Of a stretch of 64,000 nucleotides of DNA, positions 12,264-24,547 are shown in pieces. The translations under genes were made by a program, and so were the position numbers. The stretch is from Solen grandis (Eukaryota; Mollusca; Bivalvia; Adapedonta; Solenidae): assembly GCA_021229015.1 (NCBI GenBank), contig CM037778.1, positions 81,883,842 through 81,947,841 on the forward strand. The letters run 5' to 3'. The notes under the pieces were generated by a model. The model was not told the origin of the DNA. It did no database searches and saw nothing but the letters and a program-made list of their open reading frames with translations. The first letter of the stretch is position 1. The number at the start of each line of letters is the position of its first letter.

Positions 12264-12345
12264 TGACAAGTGCCATTAAGGGCCTTCTTCACTCCTTATC
12301 ACCCGGGAAGGGTGGTGGAGATGTTAAACCCAACAAACAAACAAC
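12264..12345 (+). repeat. SINE 3' end fragment
   Basis: It ends GATGTTAAACCCAACAAAC, the same type of tail (GTTAAACCCAAC) that ends the fuller SINE at 35995-36309. No tRNA-like head is present, so it is a 5'-truncated copy next to the microsatellite. Confidence 0.5.
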
Positions 12346-12414
12346 TGGGAAAGGCCAAGGGTGTGCTCGAGTCAGTATTCTTGATTACGTTAGTTAGTCG
12401 TTGCTTCTGTTCAT

Positions 12415-12571
12415 CATCTTCATCATCATATAGGCATGGGATTGATTTTAGACTTCATAAATATAAAGGGTCAGAGTATCAAGGTTTATCATTTTTACTA
12501 TTTTATATATAGGGCATTTGAAGTCAATTCCATAGTTGAGCGTTCTGTTTTCTGACAGCTCTTGTTCAATA
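12415..12571 (-). repeat. AACAAGAGCTGTC-family fragment, reverse copy
   Basis: It contains GGCATGGGATTGATTTTAGA and ends TGACAGCTCTTGTT, matching the terminal part of the copy at 15802 in reverse orientation. Confidence 0.7.
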
Positions 12572-12689
12572 TTTAGTTTTAGATGTATGTTTTTAATTTT
12601 GATTATCGTGTTCGAATGTTACAATCTAGCACTCTTGCTGCTCACCACGGACCAACCCGCCGACAGTCTATCAGTGCCTTCGGCACTTT

Positions 12690-13200
12690 GATTATTTGAC
12701 ATACTTTCACATCATAGTGAACATTTTTTCCAATTTCTTCTAAAATCTGTTAACTCCTGAAAACCCATGGCTAAGCTAAAGTGTCACAGGAAAATCAGAA
12801 TTTTACATATTTTTGACCATTATGACCTTCATTGGTGACCTTGACCTTAAAGAACCCATCAGTTCATTTTACTTGACATACTTTCACATCATAGTGAAAA
12901 TTTTAACCAATTTATGTTAAAATTGGGTAACACATCAGTAACCCCTAATTAAATTATCACAGGCAAGTCTGATTTTTGCTTATTTTTGACAATCATGACC
13001 TTCACTGGTGACCTTGATCTTGAATAACCCATTGGTTTATTTACGTGACACACTTTCACACCATAATGAACATCTTTACAAACTTATGTTAAAATCTGAC
13101 CACTCAAAACAAAATTACAGCTCTGAAAACTTCAACAGACGTAACCAAAACATTACTACAACCCTTGTTGCCATGGTGACAGAAGAATGTTTTATGTGAA
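12690..13200. repeat. ~175-bp tandem repeat, three units
   Basis: The marker GACATACTTTCACATCATAG recurs at about 12698 and 12875, and in altered form at 13046. TGACCTTCA(T/C)TGGTGACCTTGA recurs in between. Units have diverged by about a fifth. Frames inside are not conserved between units. Confidence 0.75.
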
Positions 13201-13608
13201 TGAAATCATCATTTTTAATATCAGTCTAGTGTTGCTTCTTATTTGTCCAAAAATCATTAAGTTCTGAGCTTAGGCCATTTTCACCACTTAGTGAACTTAG
13301 TCCTTTGTCAAGTGTATACGACTGTGTATATATATTAAATTCAAATATCTTGAAATGCGATTTGCAAGAAACACAAATACATAGCTATAACAGGACTGAG
13401 TCCAAAGACATACACATACTTCAAACAAGTGAAATGGACCTGTTTACTACAATTTCTGAACTTCCCACTTGAAGGTGGCTATGGACCTAGGTCATGTGTC
13501 TGCACAATGTTTTATCATGTGTCATAATGAACAGTTGTATGAAATTATCTTATAACGTATCAATGCATGACAAAGTTAATAAACAGACGACTATTCCTGT
13601 CAAAAGAT
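13201..13608. other. Intergenic, no gene seen
   Basis: Ordinary AT-rich sequence without a recognised repeat or coding signal. Confidence 0.5.
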
Positions 13609-15065
13609 CTGCCTGACTATCACTTACTAACTGATAGACAAATAACTATCCGCCTGACTATCAGTTGACAGATGACTACCCGTCTGACTATCAGTTGACA
13701 GATGACTATTCACCTGACTATCAGCTGACAGATGACTTTTCACCTGACATTCAGTTGACAGATGACTATCCACCTGACTATCAGTTGACAGATTAATATT
13801 GGCCTGACTAACAGCTGACAGATAACTATTCACCTGACTATCAGTTGACAGTTTACTATTGGCCTGACTATCTGCTGACAGATGACTATCCACCTGACTA
13901 TCAGTTGACAGATGACTATCCACCTGACTATCAGTTGACAGATAACTATCCACCTGACTATCAGTTGACAGATAACTATTCACCTGACGTTCAGATGACA
14001 GATAACTAACTGCCAGACTTTCAGTTGACAGATGACTATTCACCTGACTATCAGTTGACTGATGACGAACCGCCTGACTATTAGTTGACAGATGACTTAC
14101 TGCCTAACTATCAGTTGACAGATGACAAACCGCCTGACTATCAGTTGACAGATGACTTTTCACCTGCATTCAGTTGACAGATAACTATCCCACTGACTAT
14201 CAGTTGACAGTTTTACTATTGGCCTGACTATTAGTTGACAGAAAACTATCCACCTGACTATCAGTTGACAGATTACTTTTGGCCTGACATTCAGTTGACA
14301 GATGACTATCCCCCTGCTTCGTGAAGATGTTATCCACTGATATCAGTTGACAGATGGACTATCCACCTGACTATCAGTTGACAGATAATATCCACCTGAC
14401 TATCATTGCGATGACTATCCACCTGCTATCGTTGACAGATGATTTTCACCTAACTATCAGCTGACAGATGACTTTTACCTGACATTCAGTTGACAGATAA
14501 CTATCCACCTGACTATCAGCTGACTATTCACCTGACTATCAGTTGACAGATTACTATTGGCCTGACTATCAGTTGACAGATAACTATCCACCTGACTATC
14601 AGCTGACAGATGACTATCCACCTGACTATCAGTTGACAGATGATTATTACCTGACTATCAGTTGACAGATAACTATTACCTGATACAGTGACAGATAACT
14701 TCATATGATATTGGTACGATGACTTATCACCTGACTATCAGCTGACAGATGATACTGACTTCATGACATACTCTGGCCTACTATCAGTTGACAGATACTA
14801 TTCACCTGACTAACAGCTGACAGATAACTATTCATGACTTCAGCTGACAGATGACTATCACTGACTATCAGCTGACAGATGACTATCCACCTGACTATCA
14901 GTTGACAGATGACTAACCACTGACTATCAGCTGACAGATGACTATTCATTGACATTCGTTGACAGATGACTATCTGCTGACTATCAGTTGACAGATAACT
15001 ATCTGCTGGCTATGAGTTAAACAGATGAATATCCACCTGGCTATCAGGTGACAGGTATCTACCCA
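13609..15065. repeat. 30-bp minisatellite, about 48 units
   Basis: The unit is close to CTGACTATCAGTTGACAGAT followed by GACTATCCAC. It stays in a strict 30-bp register to about 14150, then carries many 1-3 base indels. Because 30 is a multiple of three, two minus-strand frames stay open through it: one gives a decapeptide repeat like STDSQVDSHL (138 codons at 13627-14043), the other repeats WIVICQLIVR. Two frames being open at once suggests a by-product of the unit rather than a selected protein. Confidence 0.95.
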
Positions 15066-15801
15066 CCTGGCTACCCACTCTCCTGTCATCCTTTCCAAAC
15101 TAATAACCAGATTTTCCTTTAGAAAAACCAGACTTGATATACTCGAAAGGACCTTTTGATCTGCATACAGCAAAATCTGACTGTTTTCTCGCAATATATC
15201 AAAAGGATTAATTATGTCACCAAATAAACCCCATACCAATATTGTTAATAAACAAAAAGAAATAAGTCTTAAAATAGTATGTTCATTATACTGGGAAAAG
15301 TTTAACCTACATGACAGATATTCCTCCTTATCAAGCATTAACCAAATAAACCCTGCAACCAAACATAACATAATGCTCTTATCTCTCAGTTAAACAGTGA
15401 CAGAAGCCCCTGAAGTGATCTCAGTAATGTAAATAAACTCCAACCACATCAAATCATGTGAAATAATCTATTCAAATGATAGTGTAAATCTGATATAAAA
15501 CTCTTTTTATAAAGGCATTTCAATGACAACATTCATTGCTCACCTGATTACCAGTTACATGTGCAAAACCATATCCAGTTGTCAAGATATGTCTATTTCT
15601 ATATTGATTTTGAAATGTTGAAATTATTTCTATAAAATAAATATTGATTTTTTAAAGTTGAAATTATTTCAATATAATAAATATTAATTTTGTAATGTTG
15701 AAATTAATCTTAATCAAAAACAACATATCCTACTGTCAAAAAATGTCTATTTCTTTAAAATAAATATTTATTTTGTAATGTTAAAATTAATCTAATTTAA
15801 T
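15066..15801. other. Flank of the minisatellite, no firm gene
   Basis: A minus-strand frame from 15371 runs into the array and encodes two hydrophobic stretches, but it matches no family I recognise. From 15590 to 15800 there is a short A/T-rich duplicated motif (TTTTGTAATGTTGAAATTA) in three forms. Confidence 0.4.
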
Positions 15802-17058
15802 AACAAGAGCTGTCAGAGGACAGCATGCTCGACTATTCAAAATGCTTGTTGGTAAATCAAATAAAATCTATTTCAATTCTTGTCCTTCACATACCCTGTA
15901 TATAATAATAGTCAAAAATGATATACCTTGATAGTCTGATACCCTTTAATATTTTTATGATGTCTAACATCAATCCCATGCCTAGTTACTGAGACATAAG
16001 CACAATAACACTGTGCATGCAAAACTATAACCAAAAATCCAAGTTAGAAAAGGGCCATAACTTAAATTTCAGTCCAAAAGTTATCCTCCTTAGTTTTCTG
16101 ATACCCCTGAAGACAATCCTTAACTTTCTAGTCAATTCAACAAGCAATTTCTGAGATATAAGCTGGATAGTAGCTTGAATGAAAAAATTTAACCAAAATT
16201 CTAAGTTAAAATGGGGTCATAATTTTTAATATATTCCATCAAGTGTTATCTTCCTTTATAGTATGATACCCCTAAACATATTAAAGATGTTTCAAATCAA
16301 TCCCATGCCTGGACTCTAAAATATTAGCATGAAAGTACCTTGCATGTAAAACTTTAACCAAAATTTCTAAGTTTAAAATGGGGCCATAACTTGTTATATC
16401 TTCCATCAAAAGTTATCTACCTAGGTAGTATGATACTCCTAAACATATTAAAGATGTTTAAAATCAATCGCATGCCTGGATACTGAGATATTAGCATGAA
16501 AGTACCTTGCATGCAAAACTTTAATCAAAATTTCTAAGTTAAAAAGGGCAATAATTTGTAAACATATTCCATCAAGAGTTATTTTTACCATGAAAGTATA
16601 AGTATGATACTCTAAACATATTAAAGATGTTTCAAATCAATCCTATGCTGGATATGAGATATTAGGGATGAAAGTACCTTGCATGCAAAAATTTAACCAA
16701 AATTTTAAAGTTAAAAAGGGCCATAATTTGTAACATACTCTATCAAGAGTTATCTACATGAAAGTATGATACCCCTAAACATATTAAAGATGTTTCAAAT
16801 CAATCCATGTCTGGATACTGAGATATTAGCTGAAAGTACCTTGCATGCAAAACTTTAAACAAAATTTCTAAGTTAAAAAGGGGGAATAATTTGTAACATA
16901 TTCCATCAAGAGTTATCTACATGAAGTATGATACCCCTAAACATATTAAAGATGTTTAAAATCAATCGCATGCCTGTTACTGAGATATAAGCATGAAAGT
17001 ACCCTGCATGCAAACTTTAACCAAAATTTCTAAGTTAAAAAGGGGCCATAATTTGTAA
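15802..17058 (+). repeat. AACAAGAGCTGTC-family repeat with ~165-bp internal array
   Basis: This is the fullest copy in the window. It starts AACAAGAGCTGTCAGAGGAC. From about 16100 it becomes a tandem series marked by CATATTAAAGATGTTT at 16277, 16444, about 16616, 16780 and 16942, a period of roughly 162-172 bp. Each unit includes ACCTTGCATGCAAAACTTTA. It is non-coding. Copies elsewhere (160-958, 12415-12571) share its terminal part. Confidence 0.8.
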
Positions 17059-17976
17059 TATATGTCTATTTCTATATTGATTTTGTAATGTTGAAATTAT
17101 TTCAATAAATAAAAATATATTATTATGAAAAACCTTTAACTTTTTCTATAAGTTTTTTTAAAAAAACTAGTGACCTTTGGGACCTAAAATTTTTTAAAGG
17201 GGATCAACAATGCTTAACCCAAAAGGGTTTAAATTTTTCAACACGCTGATGTAAATTATCTCATTACAGATGAGCTATTGCATCAGTTGTAAAAAATTTA
17301 GCGTATATCATCTGTATCGTTTTGTTTCAGAAACATCATAATTAAATTTATCATAAGAAATTTAATTGTATCATCAAATTGTATAAGACGTATATAAATG
17401 GGATCATATCGAATTTTTTCATATGGCATTAGTTTAAAAAACAGTTGTCTTAGTTTCTTTATAACCTTTCAAGTATATTCTTTTTTACATTACACATTAC
17501 ATATAATTTAATTATGATGAATTAATTACTCTGTTTTCATGTGGTATTAAAAAGTGCATTACCCATTTGATGTTGGGAAAAGTATCAGAAATAAACACAT
17601 TAAGATCATTATTTTTAGCTGTTAAATTTTTAAAAAATTTTTTTGGTGTAAGATTCAGTGTAGCAAAAACCTTGGGCCTTGATGTCACTAAAGGGATCAA
17701 AAAAAGACAACAAGAGCCCTGTTAAAATGGCCATCTCCCGCCGAATGCTTGTCGTAAAATGTGTTGGGAAAAAAGAATAATATATATATTTTTTTTTTTT
17801 TTTGGTAATGAAGGGTGATGTTTGAAGTGATAATAGATATGAAACCCCTGTGAAGACCTACTAATTCCTTACTTTGAGGTCTACAGAAAAAAAAAGTTAA
17901 AAGGGCATGTGACCTCTTTTTTAGATTTTTTTCCTTTTACCCCCACTATTTCACTTATTAACAAAGGGCAATAATC
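17059..17976. other. AT-rich DNA with another repeat start at 17709
   Basis: No gene. AACAAGAGCCCTGTTAAAATG at about 17709 resembles the start of a further dispersed repeat family. Many homopolymer runs suggest imperfect consensus between 17130 and 17240. Confidence 0.4.
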
Positions 17977-18320
17977 AACAAGAGGGCCAAGATGGCCCCG
18001 AATCGCTCACCCGAGAAACATTGCCTTCATTGACAAAGAGATTTTATTAGTTTTTCCTAAATTAGTCTTTGTAAAATCAGCGACTCCTTGGGTGAGGCCA
18101 ATTTTACCCAAGGGCCATGATTTGAACAAACTTGGTAGAGCTTCACTAGGCCATGTTACACACCAAATATCTTAACTTGAGGCCTTGTGGTTTCTGACAA
18201 AAAGATTTTTCTAGTTTTCCATACATAAATCTATGGGAAATCAAGTGACCCCTGCGGTGGGGCCAATTTTGACACAAGAGCCATGATTTGAACAAACTTG
18301 GTAGAGGTCTACACCAAATA
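17977..18320 (+). repeat. AACAAGAGGGCC-family repeat, left half
   Basis: It starts AACAAGAGGGCCAAGATGGC and is built of units of about 150 bp carrying TGGTTTCTGACAAAAAGATT and GCCATGATTTGAACAAACTT. It stops abruptly at ACACCAAATA, where the 5.9-kb TIR element begins. The sequence resumes at 24207, so this is one repeat split by an insertion. Confidence 0.75.
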
Positions 18321-18344
18321 CAATGGTGCTATCATATCAGCTGT

Positions 18345-18535
18345 CAAAAAATACGATTGATATACGATTGAAATACAAACGATATACCATACGCGATATA
18401 CGATGTGCGATAGCAAGTTTGATTTACCTGTACAATTCAATAAGATATGATGCAATGCGTTTATAATCTGATACCATACGATATACGATCTACGATCTGT
18501 GATTTACATTATGCAATATACGGTAAGCACAGTTT
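18345..18535 (+). repeat. Subterminal CGATA-rich degenerate array, left
   Basis: Irregular reiterations of ATACGAT, GATATACGA and ACGATATAC. Its mirror image occurs at 23990-24190. Arrays next to element ends are often transposase-binding or fast-evolving subterminal repeats; the role here is inferred. Confidence 0.75.
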
Positions 18536-19059
18536 ACATGACATTTTTATACCTGCAAGCTTGATTTGACTACAAGTTCAAGAATATGCAAAAACTTCGT
18601 GATGTTAACAATATTTATCATCACCTATAACTGGTAAACCGTTTGTCCATCTAAAATAAACATAGTGAGCGACAGGAAATGGGACAAATAAAATTGCGGT
18701 TCCCTGAAAAAGGACGGACTATGCGATCTCTATCGAGACCAACATTAAGCATATGTAATGAGAGAACGTATTTTTTAAATAAAGATTATCTATAAATACA
18801 TTCTTTATGATTACGTGTAATGATAACAATCACAATAAAAAACAAATGATAACAAAAAATTACTGATAGTTTGTTTATCTAGTACTCTGCCACATGTGTT
18901 TATCAACACAATATCTTTTGGAGCATTTTTTTTTTAAGTTATACATTAACCAACCCAGCTAAATAAAATGTACACATACTACAAATGACATTTAAGGTAT
19001 TAAGAAAGCATCTAACGAGAGAGAGAGAGGGAAAAAATCGTATCTATTTTTCTCATTAA

Positions 19060-20324
19060 CGAAACTTAGTAGCTTTGGTTTTTTTTTTATTTTAAAAAAT
19101 TTTGGGCCCCTTTTTTTTTATGTTTAATTTAGAACTTTTGAGGACAGAAATAGTTATTTTTTTTAACCGGGAAGTTGGGGGGTTTTAAATTTTAATTTTT
19201 TTTGTTCCGCCGGTCCTCTAAAATTTTTTTTGAAACTTGTTTTTTTTAAAGGCTTTTCAATTTTTAAAACTTTTTTTTCCTTTCGGGGAAGTTTTTTGGT
19301 TCAAACTTTATGGAAAACCCCCCCCGGGGTTTCCCGTTTATCACTTTTAATTTTGGGGAAATTTCAAATTTAAAATGTTATCCCATTTTAGGAATTTTTT
19401 TTCATATTACCTTGGTCAAGAACCCAAATTTTAAAAAAAAAAAAATTTAAAACTTTTGCCCCAACCCCCTTTTAAATTTCCTTTTAAAATTTTTTAAACA
19501 AAAATCCCCTTTGGGGGAAAATTCGCCCCCCCAAAGGGGCAGGGGGACCCCAAAAAAAAAAATTTTCACTTGGCACTTTTTTCTTTTTTAAATTTTTCAA
19601 ATTTAAATTTTGTTTATAAAAATATTAGAAGTTAATTTTTTCTTTTACCATTATTTGGGCCCCTTAATTATTAAAAAAGCAATTGCCTTTTTTTGATTAC
19701 CTTTTTTTTTTAGGCTTTTCTTTTTTTATAAAATTTTATACCAAATTTTTGGCAAGTTTTACATTTCCCCCTTGGTCAGGATTTTCCCCTTTTTAAAAAT
19801 TTAAAAAAAGCCAGTTTAAAATTTCCCTTTAAAAGGGGAAATTTAGAAAAATTTTAAAAAGGGGCCCACGTTTTCCAATCTTATAAAAATTGGTCGGGTT
19901 TGTCCAGATTCTCGATGTTAAAATTTGGGATGGGGGGTCAAAAACTAGGTCCCCAAAGCTTTAAAAAACCCTTTTGTGAACACTTAGGGGCCCAAATTTT
20001 TTACCCAAAATCTTTGAAACTGGTGGGATGTTTTTCTACTAATATCTTGATGGGTTTGAAAATGGGCATTTGGGGTCAAAAACTTGGTCACCCGGTCAAT
20101 CTTAGAAAAACCCTTTTGAACCCTCTAAGGCCCAGTTTTAACCCAATCTTAAAAAATTTTTTTGGGTAAACCAGATTTAAAAATTTTCAGGGGTTTTGGG
20201 TTTTTAAAAAATGTAGGCCACTTATCAAATGTTAGAAAAAACCTTTAGATGCCAATTTTTTTGTCTTTTGCCCAACCAGCCCCTCTTTTAGGTGGGACAC
20301 GGGCCATCTTGGCCCTCTTGTTTT
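19060..20324 (-). repeat. Degraded dispersed repeat ending GGCCCTCTTGTTT
   Basis: The right edge, GGGCCATCTTGGCCCTCTTG at about 20299-20320, is the reverse of the AACAAGAGGGCC start. Inside, GGGTCAAAAACTAGGTC and TTAGAAAAACCCTTTTG are blocks of a repeat I know from bivalves, but they are stretched by extra bases in almost every homopolymer. Frames such as 19900-20169 are therefore not credible genes. Confidence 0.55.
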
Positions 20325-22041
20325 AAAGTATTTCCCTTTGCCTTTGGGGAAAAGTTTTTTTTCTGATTTGCAGCTGTCAAACAATCCAAACAGGGTGATT
20401 AAAAATTAGATTTAGACAGACTAAATCTTTCATATTTGGGTAATTTTATTGTTTATGGTTTTAAATTTTTAGCCCCCTTTTTTGGACGGTCCTTAAAAAA
20501 TTATGAATATAACTGGCCCCTGCCCCTTTATTAAGATTGCGACCGCCAATGAGCCTCCTGACCAACATTTTTAAGTATAGACGTGTAGAGAATTCTGATG
20601 TCAAATGCAGAAAAAATGTAATGATGCATGAACAATTTCATGCAACATGCACCCTTATATATAGAAAAAGAGATACCCGTATTGCTGCTTCTTTAAACAA
20701 TTAATTAATTTAAAAAAGCAGACCGGAAGGCCATCTCGATCAAGAGAAGTAATTAGTGAAGAGGTCGCCGATTCTGTTGCAGCTTATACATGATGATAGC
20801 AGAAAATCTAATTAATCTGCAAACAACTTCTAAATTGGTCCCATGCTTTCAACCATATGTGCAAATTCCTATAAAAGAACTGTTGCTATATTTTACTCAC
20901 TGTTTTAACTATAAAAAAAAATAAAAAATTATCTATCATAAGAATACACAAGACTTTCTTGTATGTGATTACTATATTTTTAAAAATCCAGTAGTCTTTT
21001 AGTTGTAAAGAACAAAAAAAAAAGAAAAAAAAAGAGAGAGACCTTTTTACTATTTATATCATCATCAACAAGATTCGCGATGGAAATATACTGATATATA
21101 GAATGTCTTCCTCTTCAGAATATAATACTTCTATGATGAATATTTAATTTTAAAATAATAATGTAATAATGATATAATGTGCATAAAAAAGGAATGAATA
21201 GATATGAATAAAATTAATTAATGGAAGAAATTTGTAGTCATGTAGTTGTTGTTGTTGTCTTGTAGATTCCTCTGTTGTCTTCAGGGCACTCCTTGGTAGG
21301 ATGAAGATTTTGAGTTTTCTGTGGTAAGGGTTGCACTTCATTATGAACACTCGCAATGTTGTGAATATATACTCTAAAATGCATAGGCAGCAGAGCTTAT
21401 AGTCAGACGGTATTAATTTAGTCGGTACAGTTTATATTACGTAAGTGCTCTATAGTGTATGTATGTATATACACATAGTTTATTCTAAGTTACTTGTAAA
21501 TTATTGTATAATATTTATCATAATAGAGGACCAGTTTTTGATTAAGCTACTCAGTGACACTACATAACACTCTGGTTCTTTCTGTGATAATGTTCTTACA
21601 ATAGGCCTGCGACCATCTTTCATGTTTTCTGTCATGTTAATTAGTACCGGTAATAACATTCATGTTGTGTAAACGTTGATTGTCCCTCCCTCGCCTTGGG
21701 GGTGGGATTGGGGGTGGGGGGTGAGTGACGGTTATACCGGTACCGGCGATACATAAAGGTGACATATCCGGTCAAAATAAACACATGCTGTGCCCGCTGA
21801 TAAGAAGGTATGGCACGCGTCTGGTGAAATATAATTACGTAGGTAAAATATACTAATTCATGCATAAATGTACAGAGACATGAGAAAAAAATCAAAGATA
21901 TATTTTAAGCGAACTATACATGTAATAATAGGGAATTTTTAGATTTTCTCCCATTTAACTTTTATCATGGTACTTTGTGTTTTCACGGACAAGGAGAGAT
22001 TGGTAATTTGACCGTATATGCCTCTATTCTCAAAGGCAGTA
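20325..22041. other. Interior of the large TIR element, no gene
   Basis: AT-rich sequence with a GA/A-rich stretch near 21010-21050 and several short frames lacking any recognisable product. I see no transposase. Confidence 0.5.
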
Positions 22042-22941
22042 CAGTACAACGCCGCTATATCACGGACTGCTATTTTTGCGTTGACCAATATATCACGGTT
22101 GATCTTTGGACCCCAAAAATATATCGCATAGGCTTACCGCGAAACTAATCTATCTCCTTCTTTATCTATATGTATTTAAAAGAGTTTCGCGGTCAGTCTT
22201 TAACATGCTAGTGCACTGACACACGAAAGTAATAACAATTAAACATCCAAGGTGGTTAGCTATTGTGTTTGGGGGCAGTTGACGATTACGCAGTCGAGTG
22301 TTAATGATCGGCAACAATGCAGGTTTGTCGGTATAATTATCCAACCACAGTAATCAGCATTTAATTGGTATGGACATTCAATACTACACAGTAATCAGAT
22401 CAATTATCTATATACACTGCTCCCGGAAAATAGCCAATCTTTTTCACCGGAAGTAAACAATAAATGATAATTAGATCAGCGTTACCTGGTAATATGTTTC
22501 ATTTAAACATTAACAAGGCTCCCATATCAATATATCATAATAAGTACACCTTAGCTTAATTTCAAATAGCGATAAATTGTAGTGGAATGGCAATTTTCAC
22601 ATTGTATGGATAAACAATGGACAGTGTATAATTTATTACAATGAGATATGCTGAAGAGTTACATAACCACTTCACATCACCATACCGTACACTGAATCTG
22701 AATCATCGGCAATTACAGTACAAAAAAAAAAAAAAAAGAAGAAAACCCAGAATCAATGATTATGTAATTATTTAAAAGAACTCTATAAATAAAATAATGT
22801 TTATTTCTTTATATTATGTTTTTTCAACAATTTACAACTATCACAAAGACACATATAGCATTCTCAAAACTACTACGCGGTCGCTATATCGCGGTATTTG
22901 GGCTTGGCCCCCAAGAACCGCGATATAGCGGCGTTGTACTG
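22042..22941. mobile_element. Non-autonomous pogo/Tigger-like element
   Basis: The ends CAGTACAACGCCGCTATATC and the inverse GATATAGCGGCGTTGTACTG are perfect inverted copies over 20 bases, each flanked by TA (22040-22041, 22942-22943). A second inverted AT/CG pair lies just inside. CAGT ends with a TA target and a CGCTATA-type terminus are typical of pogo-like elements. The 900-bp interior encodes no transposase. Confidence 0.75.
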
Positions 22942-23039
22942 TATGTTGATCTTCTGTTGTGGGGTCCTGTTTTTTGGGTTTTTTTTAAAAAGCATCGGAA
23001 AAGACAGGGTTGGATACAAGAAAGTCGAGTTCGATACCC

Positions 23040-23285
23040 TAGCTCATTTCCCCGAAAAGACGCATTGTTCTTTTATGTGTCAGGGGAATAGGCCGGACTG
23101 ATTATACGGGAGACAAGTTCCTGCATAGAACCAGTACTGGTTCTCCGAGTTCCCATAGCAACCCCAATTTGACGAGTGCGAGACAGGCAAATCAAGTACA
23201 AATTTTATACGTTTTTGGTTTGACGCTATCACCGGAGAAATGTGCCCGGTTGGGATTCGAATCCAAGACCTCCTGATTATTATAT
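23040..23285 (-). repeat. SINE-like repeat with tRNA box B
   Basis: Read on the minus strand it carries GGATTCGAATCCC, matching a Pol III box B, near its 5' side, then CAAACCAAAAACG and GAGAACCAGTACTGG. No clear box A is present. Probably a degenerate SINE or a tRNA-derived repeat. Confidence 0.45.
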
Positions 23286-23490
23286 TATATTCAAACTGAA
23301 AGAGAGGGAGGGGAAAAAAAAAGAAAATATGTTCTGTGGGGAATTATGACTTTTTTTTTTATTTTAATGATTACATGTGGAGAGAGAGAGAGAGAGAAGG
23401 GGGGATAATGAAGTGGGAAATAAAAAAAATATACATTAAAATATAATGTAGGTCTATAATTAAGTTACGATATCTCTTTCAATGTTTTAG

Positions 23491-23576
23491 TAAGAGCAGG
23501 GCGAGCGAACACTGCAGAAGAAATAGGTCCGGAAAATAAATTATTCCAAGGAAGCAAACCTCTTGGACGAATCGGA
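23491..23576 (+). CDS. Possible internal exon, weak
   Basis: An 86-base open segment sits between a plausible acceptor (CAATGTTTTAG) and a donor (GGA|GTATGT). It reads as a 28-residue hydrophilic peptide containing RANTAEEIGPENKLFQGS. Base composition is less AT-rich than its surroundings. No neighbouring exon was found, and it lies inside a transposable element. It could be chance or captured host sequence. Confidence 0.2.
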
Positions 23577-24206
23577 GTATGTTTATGCATAATTAGGTCA
23601 GATTTAAGTCTTTAAATTTATCAGACATGCTAATCTGAAATTTTTATAAAACACATCAAGTAAACTTATAGGAATGATGTAGCCCAGCGTATACTTAAAT
23701 ATCGGATTGGGTGCTTTCGATACTATTTTTCCACGTGCATAAATTGCTTAACGACGCATGGCGTCTGTTGCAGAAAATCACTAGGCCACTACACATGTAT
23801 ATACAGTCATGTACCAGTATATAAAAAGTAAAAGAATATTATTATAACTTTTGAAAAAAAATTAATACAATACGCAAAATGATGAATTTAGAAACATGAA
23901 GAAGAATTATTTTTTAAAAAAGAAAATATATATATAAAAATAAATAAAGGGTGTCCCCAAACTTAGACTGCCAAAAATCTTAAAGTGATTCGATATGATA
24001 TACATTATGCGATTTCGATTACGATTTATGATATTACCATTGCTTTACGATACGATGCGATTGATCCCGTTTATTATGTGTAATACGATTGAATGCAAAG
24101 GATACGATTCGATACGTTACGATGTGACTGAGTATAATATATGATACGATACGATGCGATACCAACGATTATGCTATTTTTGACAACTTATACAATAGCA
24201 CCACTG

Positions 24207-24447
24207 TATTTAAACTCTAGACATTGTGGTTTCTGACAAGAAGATTTTCTTGTTTTTCCTAAATCGTCTATATTAAAATCAAGTGATTCCCTGTGGGAGA
24301 GCCAATTTTGACCCCAGGGCCATGATTTGAACACTTCTAAGTCATGTTACACACAAAATTTCTGACAAGAAGATTTTTTAGTTTTCCCACAAGTTATTAT
24401 AATCAAGGGAAAACCCCCAAGGGGGGCAAAAATTTTTACCCCAGGGC
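24207..24447 (+). repeat. AACAAGAGGGCC-family repeat, right half
   Basis: It resumes the units interrupted at 18320: TGTGGTTTCTGACAAGAAGA and GCCATGATTTGAACA are in register. The last 40 bases before the gap have inflated A, G and T runs. Confidence 0.7.
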
Positions 24448-24547
24448 NNNNNNNNNNNNNNNNNNNNNNNNNNNNNNNNNNNNNNNNNNNNNNNNNNNNN
24501 NNNNNNNNNNNNNNNNNNNNNNNNNNNNNNNNNNNNNNNNNNNNNNN
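24448..24547. other. Assembly gap, 100 N
   Basis: A second block of exactly 100 N. The true distance between the flanks is unknown. Confidence 0.99.

Larger units (their letters stand above)
18321..24206. mobile_element. 5.9-kb TIR element flanked by TA, non-autonomous
   Basis: The left end is CAATGGTGCTAT, and the right end read inward is CAGTGGTGCTAT; both are bounded by TA. The ends continue as about 200 bp of degenerate CGATA/ATACGAT repeats in opposite orientation (18345-18535, 23990-24190). The host repeat continues logically across the insertion (17977-18320 to 24207-24447). TA duplication and CAGT-type ends suggest the Tc1/mariner group. No transposase is recognisable inside, and the interior holds other nested repeats. 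Confidence 0.65.

Noticed and set aside
12203..12397. Cysteine/valine-repeat ORF
   Set aside because: A translation of the (TG)n microsatellite.
13627..14043. 138-codon decapeptide-repeat ORF on the minus strand as a gene
   Set aside because: A 30-bp unit without stops is open in any array length. A second frame is open as well, and there is no start context or flanking coding support. Kept only as a finding.
13609..15065. CRISPR-like array
   Set aside because: Units are contiguous 30-bp repeats with no unique spacers, in a eukaryotic context.
14970..15371. Membrane-protein-like minus-strand ORF leading into the minisatellite
   Set aside because: Hydrophobic stretches arise easily in AT-rich DNA, and the frame ends within degenerate repeat units.
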